Origin: Bacteroidales bacterium
GTDB lineage: Bacteria; Bacteroidota; Bacteroidia; Bacteroidales; Paludibacteraceae
DNA length: 10,529 nucleotides
NCBI GenBank assembly: GCA_900771035.1
Contig: CAAGML010000153.1
Coordinates: forward strand, 1-10,529
Direction of reading: 5' to 3'
The position numbers and the translations under genes are program-made. Every line of letters starts with the position of its first letter. Within the stretch, counting starts at the first letter, position 1. Below the pieces are notes generated by a model, which saw only the letters and a program-made list of their open reading frames with translations, was not told the DNA's origin and searched no databases. Of the stretch, positions 1 through 8,237 are shown in pieces.

Positions 1-705
1 GAGCTTCCAGGTCAGGACGCTTTCCCTATGGACCTTTCGGCAATCATCGGAGCGTTCTACAGCCGTGCGGGTTTCGTATATCTGAAGAACGGACAGACAG
101 GTTCAATCACATTCATAGGTACGGTATCGCCTGCCGGCGGTAACCTGAAGGAGCCTGTGACAGAAGGCACAAAGAAGGCAGCACGCTGTTTCTACGCCCT
201 TGAGCAGAGCCGCGCCGACCGCAAACGCTACCCTGCCGTCAACCCTATCGACTCATACTCAAAATACATTGAATACCCTGAGTTCGAGGAATATATCCGC
301 ACCAAGATTGAGGGTGACTGGATAGGCAAGGTGACACGCATGAAAACCATACTGCAACGTGGCAAGGAGGTGCAGGAGCAAATCAACATCCTCGGCGATG
401 ACGGTGTGCCTGTAGATTACCACGTTACATTCTGGAAGTCAGAGGTCATCGACTTCGTTATACTACAACAGGACGCATTCGACAAGATTGACGCCGTCTG
501 CCCTCTTGAACGTCAGGAGTATATGCTCAACCTCGTGATGGACATCTGCGAGAGACAGTTCCACTTCGATAATTTCAACGATGTGATGGAATATTTCAAA
601 CGACTCATCAACGTTTGCCGACAGATGAATTACTCCGAGTTCAAGAGCGAGAAATTCGAGACATACCGCAAACAGATTGACGACATGCTTGCTGAAACTA
701 AATAA
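1..705 (+). CDS. ntpA: V-type ATPase catalytic subunit A, C-terminal part (5' end outside window)
   Basis: This is the 3' part (234 codons plus stop) of the catalytic A subunit of a V/A-type ATPase, the peripheral subunit that binds and hydrolyses or makes ATP. The reading frame is open from base 1, so the ATG at base 28 is an internal methionine and not the start. The fragment opens with ELPGQDAFP, matching the family's E-x-PG-x-x-x-(Y/F)P segment. It continues with GSITFIGTVSPAGGNLKEPVT (fragment residues about 34-54), the counterpart of the canonical SPPGGDFSEPVT region of A subunits, and later LQQDAFDKIDAVCP (155-168), matching LQQNAF-x-x-x-D-x-x-CP. The P-loop and the bulge domain lie upstream and cannot be checked here. 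The C-terminal helical bundle is complete and ends in TAA. Subunit B follows after 8 bases, so the two are surely co-transcribed. Also annotated as atpA in many genomes. Confidence 0.97.
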   Translation, partial: ELPGQDAFPMDLSAIIGAFYSRAGFVYLKNGQTGSITFIGTVSPAGGNLKEPVTEGTKKAARCFYALEQSRADRKRYPAVNPIDSYSKYIEYPEFEEYIRTKIEGDWIGKVTRMKTILQRGKEVQEQINILGDDGVPVDYHVTFWKSEVIDFVILQQDAFDKIDAVCPLERQEYMLNLVMDICERQFHFDNFNDVMEYFKRLINVCRQMNYSEFKSEKFETYRKQIDDMLAETK

Positions 706-713
706 TTACCACT

Positions 714-2027
714 ATGACAAAAGCATTCCAGAAAATATACACCGAAATAACGGCCATCACAAAGGCCACCTGCTCACTTCATGCGTCAGGTATCGGTAAC
801 GAAGAACTGGCAACAGTTGACGGCAAGCTTGCACAGGTTGTCCGCATCATCGGCGACGAGGTGACTCTCCAAGTGTTTGAGGGTACAGAAGGCATTCCCA
901 CAAACGCGGAAGTAGTGTTTCTCGGCAAAGCCCCTTCACTCAAAGTCTCAGACCAACTGGCGGGACGTTTCTTCAACGCCCTCGGATTCCCTATCGACGG
1001 TGGTCCCGAGATTGAGGGAGAGGAGATTGAGATTGGCGGTCCATCGGTAAACCCTGTCCGCCGCAAACAGCCTTCAGAGCTTATCGCAACAGGTATCGCA
1101 GGCATAGACCTCAACAACACACTCGTGTCAGGTCAGAAGATTCCATTCTTCGCCGACCCTGACCAGCCTTACAACCAGGTAATGGCCAACGTGGCACTCC
1201 GCGCACAGGCTGACAAGATTATCCTCGGCGGTATGGGTTTGACAAACGACGACTACCTGTATTTCAAGAATGTGTTCTCAAACGCAGGCGTGCTTGACCG
1301 TATAGTATCCTTTGTGAACACGACAGAGAACCCTCCTGTGGAGCGTCTGCTCATCCCTGACATGGCATTGACGGCAGCAGAGTATTTCGCTGTACAGAAG
1401 AACGAGAAAGTGCTTGTCCTGCTGACAGATATGACGCTATATGCCGACGCATTGGCGATAGTGTCAAACCGTATGGACCAGATTCCATCAAAGGACTCTA
1501 TGCCTGGCTCACTCTACTCAGACCTTGCCAAGATATACGAGAAGGCTGTACAGTTCCCTGCCGGCGGTTCAATCACCATCATAGCAGTGACCACCCTTTC
1601 AGGCGGCGACATCACTCACGCCATCCCTGATAACACTGGTTATATCACTGAGGGGCAGCTCTTCCTCCGTCGTGACTCGGATGTCGGCAAGGTCATCATC
1701 GACCCATTCCGCTCACTGTCACGTCTGAAACAGCTGGCACAAGGCAAGAAGACACGCGAAGACCACCCACAGGTGATGAACGCCGCAGTACGTCTGTTCG
1801 CCGATGCGTCAAACGCCAGGACAAAACTTGAGAACGGTTTCGACCTTACGAACTACGACGAGCGTTGCCTGAAGTTCGCACACGACTACTCAGACAAGAT
1901 TCTGGCTATTGACGTAAACATCAACACTACGGAGATGCTTGACACAACATGGAACCTCTTCCACACATACTTCAAGCCAGAGGAGGTCAACATCAAGCAG
2001 GAACTCGTAGAAAAGTACTGGAAGTAA
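714..2027 (+). CDS. ntpB: V-type ATPase non-catalytic subunit B
   Basis: The 437-residue B subunit alternates with A in the A3B3 head and contributes the non-catalytic nucleotide interface. Visible family signatures are the N-terminal beta-barrel (about 1-75), GRFFNALGFPIDGGP (84-98, the conserved GR-x-x-(N/D)-x-x-G-x-P-(I/L)D region), LTDMT (237-241), GDITHAIPDNTGYITEGQ (298-315) and SLSRL (334-338), the arginine-containing motif that faces the catalytic site. Where catalytic subunits carry a P-loop, this protein reads SGQKIPFFADPDQPYNQVMA (139-158), with no GxxxxGK(T/S); this is expected of a B subunit and separates it from A. The length is slightly below the 455-465 residues of archaeal B subunits, as seen in other bacterial forms of this operon type. 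The start is 8 bases after the A stop, with no Shine-Dalgarno site, which is usual in Bacteroidota. Also called atpB. Confidence 0.97.
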   Translation: MTKAFQKIYTEITAITKATCSLHASGIGNEELATVDGKLAQVVRIIGDEVTLQVFEGTEGIPTNAEVVFLGKAPSLKVSDQLAGRFFNALGFPIDGGPEIEGEEIEIGGPSVNPVRRKQPSELIATGIAGIDLNNTLVSGQKIPFFADPDQPYNQVMANVALRAQADKIILGGMGLTNDDYLYFKNVFSNAGVLDRIVSFVNTTENPPVERLLIPDMALTAAEYFAVQKNEKVLVLLTDMTLYADALAIVSNRMDQIPSKDSMPGSLYSDLAKIYEKAVQFPAGGSITIIAVTTLSGGDITHAIPDNTGYITEGQLFLRRDSDVGKVIIDPFRSLSRLKQLAQGKKTREDHPQVMNAAVRLFADASNARTKLENGFDLTNYDERCLKFAHDYSDKILAIDVNINTTEMLDTTWNLFHTYFKPEEVNIKQELVEKYWK

Positions 2028-2034
2028 TAATAAA

Positions 2035-2073
2035 TTAGCCAATGGCTAACGGCTAAGAGCCAACAGCCAATAG
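2035..2073. repeat. Short heptamer-type repeat with inverted halves (TGGCTAA / AGCCAA) between B and D
   Basis: The 52-base gap between subunits B and D holds a cluster of related words: TTAGCCA (2035-2041), TGGCTAA (2043-2049), CGGCTAA (2050-2056), GAGCCAA (2057-2063) and CAGCCAA (2064-2070), then TAG. The first two form a perfect inverted repeat with a one-base centre. GGCT at 2044-2047 and 2051-2054 can pair with AGCC at 2065-2068 and 2058-2061, giving a nested hairpin with an AAC/AAC internal loop. The spacing of seven bases between units is seen directly. It does not encode part of either neighbour. The role is unknown: it may be a dispersed intergenic repeat of the genome, or an mRNA structure that tunes D expression relative to B. 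Confidence 0.7.
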
Positions 2074-2079
2074 TAAAAT

Positions 2080-2664
2080 ATGGCAATACAGTTTCAATAT
2101 AACAAGACATCGCTCCAAGGTCTCGAAAAGAACCTGAAAATGCGCGAGCGTACCCTCCCTACAATCAAAAACAAGAAGAGTGCCCTGCGTATTGAGGTGA
2201 AACGAGCCAAGGACGAGATAATTGCCCTCGAAAACCAACTGGAGGAGGCCATCCGCTCATACGACAAGATGCTGGCACTCTGGGCAGAGTTCGATGCCAC
2301 ATTACTTACGGTTGAGGATGTGGAACTCGGCACAAAGAAGGTTGCGGGTGTCAAGGTGCCTGTGATAACGAACATAAAATATATCACGAAGCCCTTCTCC
2401 GTCTTCTGCTCCCCCAAGTGGTTTGCCGACGGTCTCTCTGTTCTCAAGAAGATGGCTGAGATAGGTCTTGAGCGCGAGTTGTGCGCTGAGAAAGTCCGCT
2501 TGCTGGAATATGCCCGCAAAAAGACCACCCAGAAAGTCAATCTTTTCGAGAAGGTACAGATTCCTGGTTATCAGGATGCTATCCGCAAGATTAAACGCTT
2601 TATGGAAGACGAGGAGAACCTATCCAAGTCCAGTCAGAAAATCGTAAAAGCCAAACGCGTATGA
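2080..2664 (+). CDS. ntpD: V-type ATPase central stalk subunit D
   Basis: This 194-residue protein is the rotor shaft (analogue of F-type gamma), an antiparallel coiled coil that sits in the A3B3 cavity and passes torque to the membrane ring. The N-terminal helix (about 8-75) is rich in Lys, Glu and Leu. The middle segment GVKVPVI (90-96) matches the G-x-x-x-P-x-(I/V) hinge of the family. The C-terminal helix TTQKVNLFEKVQIPGYQDAIR (149-169) fits the family pattern (T/R)-(Q/R)-(R/K)VNALE-x-x-x-IP-x-x-x-x-x-I(R/K). The length is close to the usual 200-215 residues. The start at 2080 follows the heptamer repeat and an AT-rich stretch (TAGTAAAAT). The stop TGA overlaps the ATG of subunit I (ATGA), which implies translational coupling. 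Also called atpD. Confidence 0.95.
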   Translation: MAIQFQYNKTSLQGLEKNLKMRERTLPTIKNKKSALRIEVKRAKDEIIALENQLEEAIRSYDKMLALWAEFDATLLTVEDVELGTKKVAGVKVPVITNIKYITKPFSVFCSPKWFADGLSVLKKMAEIGLERELCAEKVRLLEYARKKTTQKVNLFEKVQIPGYQDAIRKIKRFMEDEENLSKSSQKIVKAKRV

Positions 2665-4541
2665 TCTCTAAAATGACAAAATACGATTTCCTTGTGTTCC
2701 ATGCAGAGTATGAGGATTTCCTGCGCAAGTTGCGTGACGTTGGCGTTCTCCATGTCACACAACCCGATGAAGGAATCAAGGAAACCGATGAATTAATCCA
2801 GAAAATGCAGTTGAAAAGTGCCGTCTCTCGCACCATCGAGCATGCCAAGGCTTTGCTCGGCAAGGAGGATAAAGAGGCTGCACGTTCAACGAACGATTTC
2901 GACGAGGCTATAGCGCTTATCAATGATTTCGATACTAAGGAGACTGAAATCAACCGCATTAAGAACGAAATCAGCTCTTTGCGTTCACTCAGCGCACAGA
3001 TGTCTGTTTGGGGAGTTTTCTCGCCTGAACGCATCGCCGAACTTGAGGAGAATGGCGTTAAGGTTGAGTTCCGCTCCTGCCCTATCGCCCGTTTCAACCC
3101 TGAGTGTAAAGGCGCTTTCGAGATTTTCAATAACGGTGCGACGACTTTCTTCGTTAAAGTCTCGTCAGAATCCGCCCCTGCCGACGATATGGAGTCTGAC
3201 ACATTCCCAATGGCAGACCGCGACTACAAGCACATTGACGCTGAAATCTCTGCAATGGAGAACGAACAGGCAAGGCTCGAAGGTGAGTTGAAAAACTTCG
3301 CTATAGCAAACCTCGCAAATTTCAACGAGGTACTGCTACAGATTGACGACCGCATCAATTTCGATAATGTACTGCTCTCCACCACTCACGCCGCTGAGGA
3401 TTCCGTTATGCTTCTCGAAGGTTATTGCCCTGACGAATGTATTGACGCACTTAACGAAATGCTTGAGAAGGAGGGTGTTTATTACGAGTATCATAACCCT
3501 GCGCTCACTGATAACGTCCCTATCAAACTGAAGAACAACTCCTACTCACGTCTGTTCGAGCCTATTATGAGACTCTACTCGTTGCCAAACTACTCCGAGC
3601 TTGACCCAACGCCTTTTATTGCGCCTTTCTTCATGCTCTTTTTCGGACTTTGTCTTGGCGATGGTGGATATGGACTTATAATCCTTATTCTCTGCGCAAT
3701 ACTCAAACGCAAAGTTGCTGCCGACAAACGTGACCTGCTCTCACTTGGCGAATGGCTTGGTGCAGCGACTCTATTCGCTGGCATACTGACAGGCTCTTTC
3801 TTCGGTGTATCGCTCGACTCTGTAACTTGGCCTTGGCTTGCCAACATCAAGCATTATTTCCTGACAGATGCCAACTACAAGACACAACTGGGAGGCTACA
3901 GCCCAATGATGGTTCTTGCGGTAGTCATAGGACTCGTGCAGATTTTCTTCGGAATGGCAATCAACTCAGCCAAGATTATAAAGCAGCATGGCGTAAAGTA
4001 CGCTCTCGCTCCAATAGCTTGGATTACAGGTCTTCTCGGAACGGCAGCTTGTTTCGGTCTTCCTGCCCTCGGCGTTGACATTCCTGTAGGAGTAAACTAT
4101 TTCTTCTATGCGTTGATTGGTCTGAGCGTCCTGCTGATTCTCCTCTACAACTCGCCTGACAGCTACAGCAACCCTGTTGGCGGTTTCTTCAAGAACATCG
4201 GCTCTGCTCTTTGGTCAACTTATAATATGGCTACTGGACTTCTCGGAGATACGCTTTCGTATATCCGTCTCTTCGCCCTTGGCCTTACAGGTTCAATCCT
4301 CGGCAGCGTGTTCAACCAGCTTGCTTTCCAATTTGGCGGAATGGTTCCTGTCCCAGGTCTTAACTGGCTCGTGATTCTGCTCATTCTGCTGTTTGGTCAC
4401 TCGCTGAACTTCGGTCTGAATATGATTGGAGCGTTTGTTCATCCTCTGCGTCTGACTTTCGTGGAATATTACAAGAACTCTGGCTTTGAGGGTGGTGGTC
4501 AGGCATATAACCCTTTCCAAAAACTCTCTGCCGAGAAATAA
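2661..4541 (+). CDS. ntpI: V-type ATPase membrane subunit I (a-subunit)
   Basis: The 626-residue I subunit is the membrane stator that forms the two half-channels next to the c-ring. Residues 1 to about 315 are hydrophilic with helical, charged stretches (the cytoplasmic arm that meets the peripheral stalks). The rest is membrane-embedded, with roughly seven or eight hydrophobic segments near 318-347, 365-383, 413-434, 448-469, 477-497, 523-556 and 564-590. The junction DPTPFIAPFFMLFFGLCLGD (315-334) is a strong family signature. The motif LSYIRLFALGL (532-542) contains R536, the counterpart of the essential arginine R735 in yeast Vph1p. The end HPLRLTFVEYYKNSGFEGGG (594-613) matches the conserved R-L-x-(Y/F)-VE(F/Y) region. 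Start: ATG overlapping the D stop. A second ATG four codons on (2673) is possible and would move only the N-terminus. The length is near the usual 600-680 residues. Confidence 0.96.
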   Translation: MISKMTKYDFLVFHAEYEDFLRKLRDVGVLHVTQPDEGIKETDELIQKMQLKSAVSRTIEHAKALLGKEDKEAARSTNDFDEAIALINDFDTKETEINRIKNEISSLRSLSAQMSVWGVFSPERIAELEENGVKVEFRSCPIARFNPECKGAFEIFNNGATTFFVKVSSESAPADDMESDTFPMADRDYKHIDAEISAMENEQARLEGELKNFAIANLANFNEVLLQIDDRINFDNVLLSTTHAAEDSVMLLEGYCPDECIDALNEMLEKEGVYYEYHNPALTDNVPIKLKNNSYSRLFEPIMRLYSLPNYSELDPTPFIAPFFMLFFGLCLGDGGYGLIILILCAILKRKVAADKRDLLSLGEWLGAATLFAGILTGSFFGVSLDSVTWPWLANIKHYFLTDANYKTQLGGYSPMMVLAVVIGLVQIFFGMAINSAKIIKQHGVKYALAPIAWITGLLGTAACFGLPALGVDIPVGVNYFFYALIGLSVLLILLYNSPDSYSNPVGGFFKNIGSALWSTYNMATGLLGDTLSYIRLFALGLTGSILGSVFNQLAFQFGGMVPVPGLNWLVILLILLFGHSLNFGLNMIGAFVHPLRLTFVEYYKNSGFEGGGQAYNPFQKLSAEK

Positions 4542-5043
<502 letters not shown>

Positions 5044-5064
5044 TTTATACTCAGTATATTACAG

Positions 5065-5099
5065 AAAAGACAACACTTTTCACAGTGTTGTCTTTTTTT
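5065..5099 (+). terminator. Rho-independent terminator of the V-ATPase operon
   Basis: AAAAGACAACACT (5065-5077) is perfectly complementary to AGTGTTGTCTTTT (5084-5096), with a six-base loop TTTCAC, and the right arm runs into seven consecutive T (5093-5099). A 13-bp perfect stem plus U-tract, starting 21 bases after the stop of subunit K, is a convincing intrinsic terminator. It separates the ATPase operon from the dut promoter that begins about 25 bases further on. Confidence 0.93.
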
Positions 5100-5123
5100 G
5101 TCGAAAAAATGACGGTTTATTCT

Positions 5124-5154
5124 TTTGTCATTTCAAAAAAAATCAGTAACTTTG
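5124..5154 (+). promoter_or_regulatory. Bacteroidota-type promoter of dut (TTTG-N19-TAACTTTG)
   Basis: TTTG at 5124-5127 and TAACTTTG at 5147-5154 are separated by exactly 19 bases. This fits the published Bacteroides consensus of a -33 TTTG and a -7 TAnnTTTG with no mismatch in the defined positions. Transcription should start near 5160, giving a leader of about 30 bases to the dut ATG at 5193. The site lies directly behind the ATPase terminator, so it probably drives dut and the four genes after it. No operator-like repeat is visible around it. Confidence 0.85.
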
Positions 5155-5192
5155 CACTGCTTATTATAAAATACCGTATTAGGCTCAAAACT

Positions 5193-5624
5193 ATGGAAAT
5201 CAAAATAATAAACCGTTCAACCAATCCTCTTCCCGAGTATGCCACCTCTGCTTCCGCAGGTGTTGACCTCCGCGCAAACCTCGAATCGCCAGTAATCCTC
5301 AACTCTTTGGAACGCCGTCTGATACCTACAGGGCTTTTCATACAACTTCCGGTAGGTTACGAGGCTCAGATTCGCCCACGCTCAGGGCTTGCGTTGAAAC
5401 ACGGCATAACAGTCCTCAATACTCCTGGCACAATTGATGCGGACTATCGTGGCGAGATTGGGATAATCCTGGTGAACCTCAGCAACGAGCCATTCATCAT
5501 CAACCACGGCGAACGTATATGCCAAATGGTCATCGCACGTCATGAGCAAGCCGAATGGCGACTCGTCGAGGAACTTGACACAACCGAGCGAGGTGCCGGC
5601 GGCTTTGGACACACTGGCAAATGA
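5193..5624 (+). CDS. dut: dUTP diphosphatase (dUTPase)
   Basis: Cytoplasmic trimeric dUTPase, 143 residues, hydrolyses dUTP to dUMP and pyrophosphate. It keeps uracil out of DNA and supplies dUMP for thymidylate synthesis. All five family motifs are present in order: ASAGVDLRA (20-28), RPRSGLA (61-67), [12 protein letters not shown] (79-90), [11 protein letters not shown] (106-116) and the phosphate-binding C-terminal arm [10 protein letters not shown] (133-142). D82 in motif 3 is the expected catalytic aspartate and Y85 the residue that excludes ribonucleotides. The frame is open upstream to an ATG at 5085, but that longer form would start inside the terminator hairpin and read across the promoter. 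The ATG at 5193 gives the normal protein length and begins MEIKIINRS as expected. It is the first gene of its operon. Confidence 0.97.
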   Translation: MEIKIINRSTNPLPEYATSASAGVDLRANLESPVILNSLERRLIPTGLFIQLPVGYEAQIRPRSGLALKHGITVLNTPGTIDADYRGEIGIILVNLSNEPFIINHGERICQMVIARHEQAEWRLVEELDTTERGAGGFGHTGK

Positions 5625-5657
5625 CTAAACCTTATACACATGATACCAGTCTAAAAT

Positions 5658-7373
5658 ATGAATATGCGACAAACGATAATAACAATACTCCTGCTTACGG
5701 TGTTTTTCGCCAACGCACAGAACACCCTGAAAAACGACTCAGCGTTTCAGGCTCAAGTTGCTGCCGAACGTCTTCAAGACTCAACGGACCTTGACCGCAT
5801 CAAGGCTCTTTACATAGATGCCTTACGCTATAAGGAAATCAGCAAGTCTTCCGGTGACAAGGAAATGCTTCTCAAGACAATAGCATATCTTGAGAAATCA
5901 ATACGCATTCAGGATAATCACAATATTCCCGCACCGTCATATTATGCCGCAGCATCGTTCCAGCTTGCCCTCATATACCTTGGCACGCAGGATCACTTGG
6001 CTGCCTATTTCTATATAAACCAGGCTCACTTTTATGACCCTGACAACACTGAATACCTTGAGTATCTCGTTTATATGAACGAGAACAGTGATAATCCGAA
6101 TTTGCAGAAACAGGCAATAAAAGAGCTTGAGAAATTGCGCAAGCTCAATCCTTACAACTCCTCATACTGCCTTCACCTGATTAACTCATATTCAGAGTTC
6201 AAAAATTACAAAAAGGCATTCCGCGAGCTTGAAGCCTACCGCAAACTTGAAGGAGAGTCCATAACATCCTTGCAGTACGAGATTGCATTGCTCTACCAAA
6301 GCGACAAAGAGAAGATGATACCATCAGCATTCTCCTCATACATTGCACGCAATCCACAGGACCGTCAAAGCGCAGAAATGCTTCAGGCTGGTTACTATTG
6401 CCAGACATACGACTACGAGAAGGCATTCACACTTCTCTACAATAACCTTGACTACGTCACAAACTACGACCTCACCAGTTTACTCAACCCATATATCGCC
6501 ACATATTTTGAGTGTGGCGACACCCTTGGTGCATATCATCTGCTTGACACCCTGCAGAGCCTCCACCCTTCCGACATCTCGGTGTTCCAATACTCGCTTG
6601 ATGTCTATGAAGTGCTCCAAGACACCACATCTATCATGAACGCACTAAGGCACATCTGCCAGATTGACCAATACAACGATGATGCTTACCAAACTCTGTT
6701 TGGCATATATACCGCACGCGAGATGAATGACTCGGCACGCATCATCGCCGCTCAGGGATACAAATTCTTTCAAAACGACGAATGGGCATACCGTCACGCA
6801 ATCAGCCTTGCCACAGACACTTCACTGGCTGACTCACTGCTGAGAGTATGCCAACGCTTCATCGTGACAGTCAGCGAACCGGGAATGAAAGGAGTTGCGT
6901 ATCTTCTCATAGGAGACTACATGATGCAGCACGACTCGCTTCACGCCGCCTTCGCAGCCTACGACAGTTGCCTTATCTATCTGCCTGACAACTCATACGC
7001 CATGAACAACTACGCCTACACCCTCGCCACATCGCCTGATGTCACGCCGGAGAATCTGGCACGTGCCGAGAAAATGGCTGCAACCGCAATGAAAATCGAC
7101 CCTTCGTCTTCCGCCGTAATCGACACATACGCCTGGATCTTATATCTCCGTGACGATGCAGTTCCTGCACGAATGTATTACGAAAGGCTGATAAGGATGA
7201 GCGCAGACGGCAAGGCGGAGCTTGACGCAACCACATGTTATCACATCTATTCGGTATTCCAGAAACTTGGTAATACCGATGAGGCAGAGAAATACCTCCA
7301 GATGGCACGTGATTTCTTCAAGAAAAACCCCAAATCTGTCAGCGAGCAGAAAATCATAGATATTCTTAAATAA
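5658..7373 (+). CDS. Exported tetratricopeptide-repeat protein, function unknown
   Basis: A 571-residue protein with a clear signal peptide: basic start (MNMRQ), hydrophobic core, and a likely signal peptidase I site ANA|Q after residue 20. It should therefore act in the periplasm. The rest is almost entirely helical with repeated TPR-like pairs. The clearest are near the C-terminus: GVAYLLIGDYMMQHDSLHAAFAAYDS (about 412-437), YAMNNYAYTLA...ARAEKMAATAMKIDP (447-482) and VIDTYAWILYLRDDAVPARMYYERL (487-511), followed by one more around 527-552. Earlier helices (95-340) show weaker repeats. TPRs are protein-binding scaffolds, so no enzymatic role is implied and I recognise no named gene. It lies 33 bases after dut and 9 before a DUF4292 lipoprotein, a neighbourhood I recall from other Bacteroidales, which hints at a shared envelope function. 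An ATG two codons later is an equally possible start. Confidence 0.9.
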   Translation: MNMRQTIITILLLTVFFANAQNTLKNDSAFQAQVAAERLQDSTDLDRIKALYIDALRYKEISKSSGDKEMLLKTIAYLEKSIRIQDNHNIPAPSYYAAASFQLALIYLGTQDHLAAYFYINQAHFYDPDNTEYLEYLVYMNENSDNPNLQKQAIKELEKLRKLNPYNSSYCLHLINSYSEFKNYKKAFRELEAYRKLEGESITSLQYEIALLYQSDKEKMIPSAFSSYIARNPQDRQSAEMLQAGYYCQTYDYEKAFTLLYNNLDYVTNYDLTSLLNPYIATYFECGDTLGAYHLLDTLQSLHPSDISVFQYSLDVYEVLQDTTSIMNALRHICQIDQYNDDAYQTLFGIYTAREMNDSARIIAAQGYKFFQNDEWAYRHAISLATDTSLADSLLRVCQRFIVTVSEPGMKGVAYLLIGDYMMQHDSLHAAFAAYDSCLIYLPDNSYAMNNYAYTLATSPDVTPENLARAEKMAATAMKIDPSSSAVIDTYAWILYLRDDAVPARMYYERLIRMSADGKAELDATTCYHIYSVFQKLGNTDEAEKYLQMARDFFKKNPKSVSEQKIIDILK

Positions 7374-7382
7374 TCAAGTATC

Positions 7383-8234
7383 ATGAGAAAACTATTGCTA
7401 TGTTCGGTAATCCTCGCCGTACTGTCCTCATGCAATCTTCCACGACAGGCGGCAAACAACTCGAAACGGCTATCAAAGAATCAGTCGGAAGCAACAATTG
7501 ACACAATTCTCCAAGCGTCGGACATCATCGAGAACTCAATACTGAACCAGCCCTCCTTCCGTACGATGAACATCCCGAAGTTTGACCTCAGAGTGCAGTT
7601 CGGTCAGGCAGAGTACACCCTCCGCGGCTCTCTTCGCATAATCACAGATTCCATCATCTCCCTCTCAATTCAGCCAATGCTCGGCATAGAGGTTGCGAGA
7701 ATAGACTTCACCCCTGAATACTTCACTGTCTATGACAAGATGAACCACCGTTTCAGCGAGACACCATACGATGCAATGTACATAGGGACTGGCATTCCTT
7801 TCGATTTTCATGCAATTCAGTCAATGCTTTCAGGGCAGTTCTACTCTATACCACACCGTGACAAGCACTCATTCCAACTTGACAGCAAGACAGACTCGAC
7901 ATACGTGCTCATCGGACAAGACAACCTGAACAATATGTTCCAGTATTTTGAGATAAGTTTCGGTTCATATTTTGTGGCAGTCTCAGGATTGCAACGTAGC
8001 AAAAGCCAGTCTCTTCCATACTCTATCACATACTCAGACTGGAGAATGGTCAACCGTAAATACAAATATCCTTTCAACCTTTCTGTTGAACTTGACCACA
8101 ACAAGTTTTTCTTTCTTGCCAATGCGTCAATCGAGGAGATTGAGTTTGACAAAGAAGTGAAAATAACCAAGATAAACCTTGAGCGCTACACCCGCGTGTC
8201 ATTCAACACATATTTCACCGAACAGAAGATATAG
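7383..8234 (+). CDS. DUF4292-type lipoprotein, LolB-like in outline
   Basis: A 283-residue lipoprotein: basic start, hydrophobic core and the lipobox LSSC with acylated C17. The residues after the cysteine (NLPRQAAN) lack the acidic export signal used for surface lipoproteins in Bacteroidota, so it probably faces the periplasm. The body is beta-rich. A segment starting near FDLRVQ (67-72), then LRGSLRI (80-86), SLSIQPMLGIEVARI (93-107) and DFHAIQSMLSGQF (141-153), fits what I know of the DUF4292 family. The order of an early amphipathic strand, a P-x-L-G turn, then a helix ending at a gly-containing W/M-L-x-G site also parallels LolB, the outer-membrane lipoprotein receptor. The family call rests on memory and context (TPR gene before, EnvC-like gene three bases after). 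The LolB link is inference and no homology search was possible. Confidence 0.82.
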   Translation: MRKLLLCSVILAVLSSCNLPRQAANNSKRLSKNQSEATIDTILQASDIIENSILNQPSFRTMNIPKFDLRVQFGQAEYTLRGSLRIITDSIISLSIQPMLGIEVARIDFTPEYFTVYDKMNHRFSETPYDAMYIGTGIPFDFHAIQSMLSGQFYSIPHRDKHSFQLDSKTDSTYVLIGQDNLNNMFQYFEISFGSYFVAVSGLQRSKSQSLPYSITYSDWRMVNRKYKYPFNLSVELDHNKFFFLANASIEEIEFDKEVKITKINLERYTRVSFNTYFTEQKI

Positions 8235-8237
8235 GTC

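Noticed and set aside
28..30. ATG as the start of a short 225-residue protein.
   Set aside because: The frame is open to base 1, and the preceding residues (ELPGQDAFP) match the A subunit, so this is an internal methionine of a truncated gene.
2600..3202. Minus-strand open frame (200 codons) opposite subunit I.
   Set aside because: Ser/Leu-rich shadow of a well-supported gene, with no promoter or start context.
5046..5058. Palindrome TATACT-C-AGTATA just after the subunit K stop.
   Set aside because: Perfect but only 13 bases, AT-rich and upstream of the terminator rather than near a promoter; likely chance.
5085..5192. N-terminal extension of dUTPase from an upstream ATG at 5085.
   Set aside because: It would start within the terminator hairpin and read across the promoter; dUTPases of normal length begin at the ATG at 5193.
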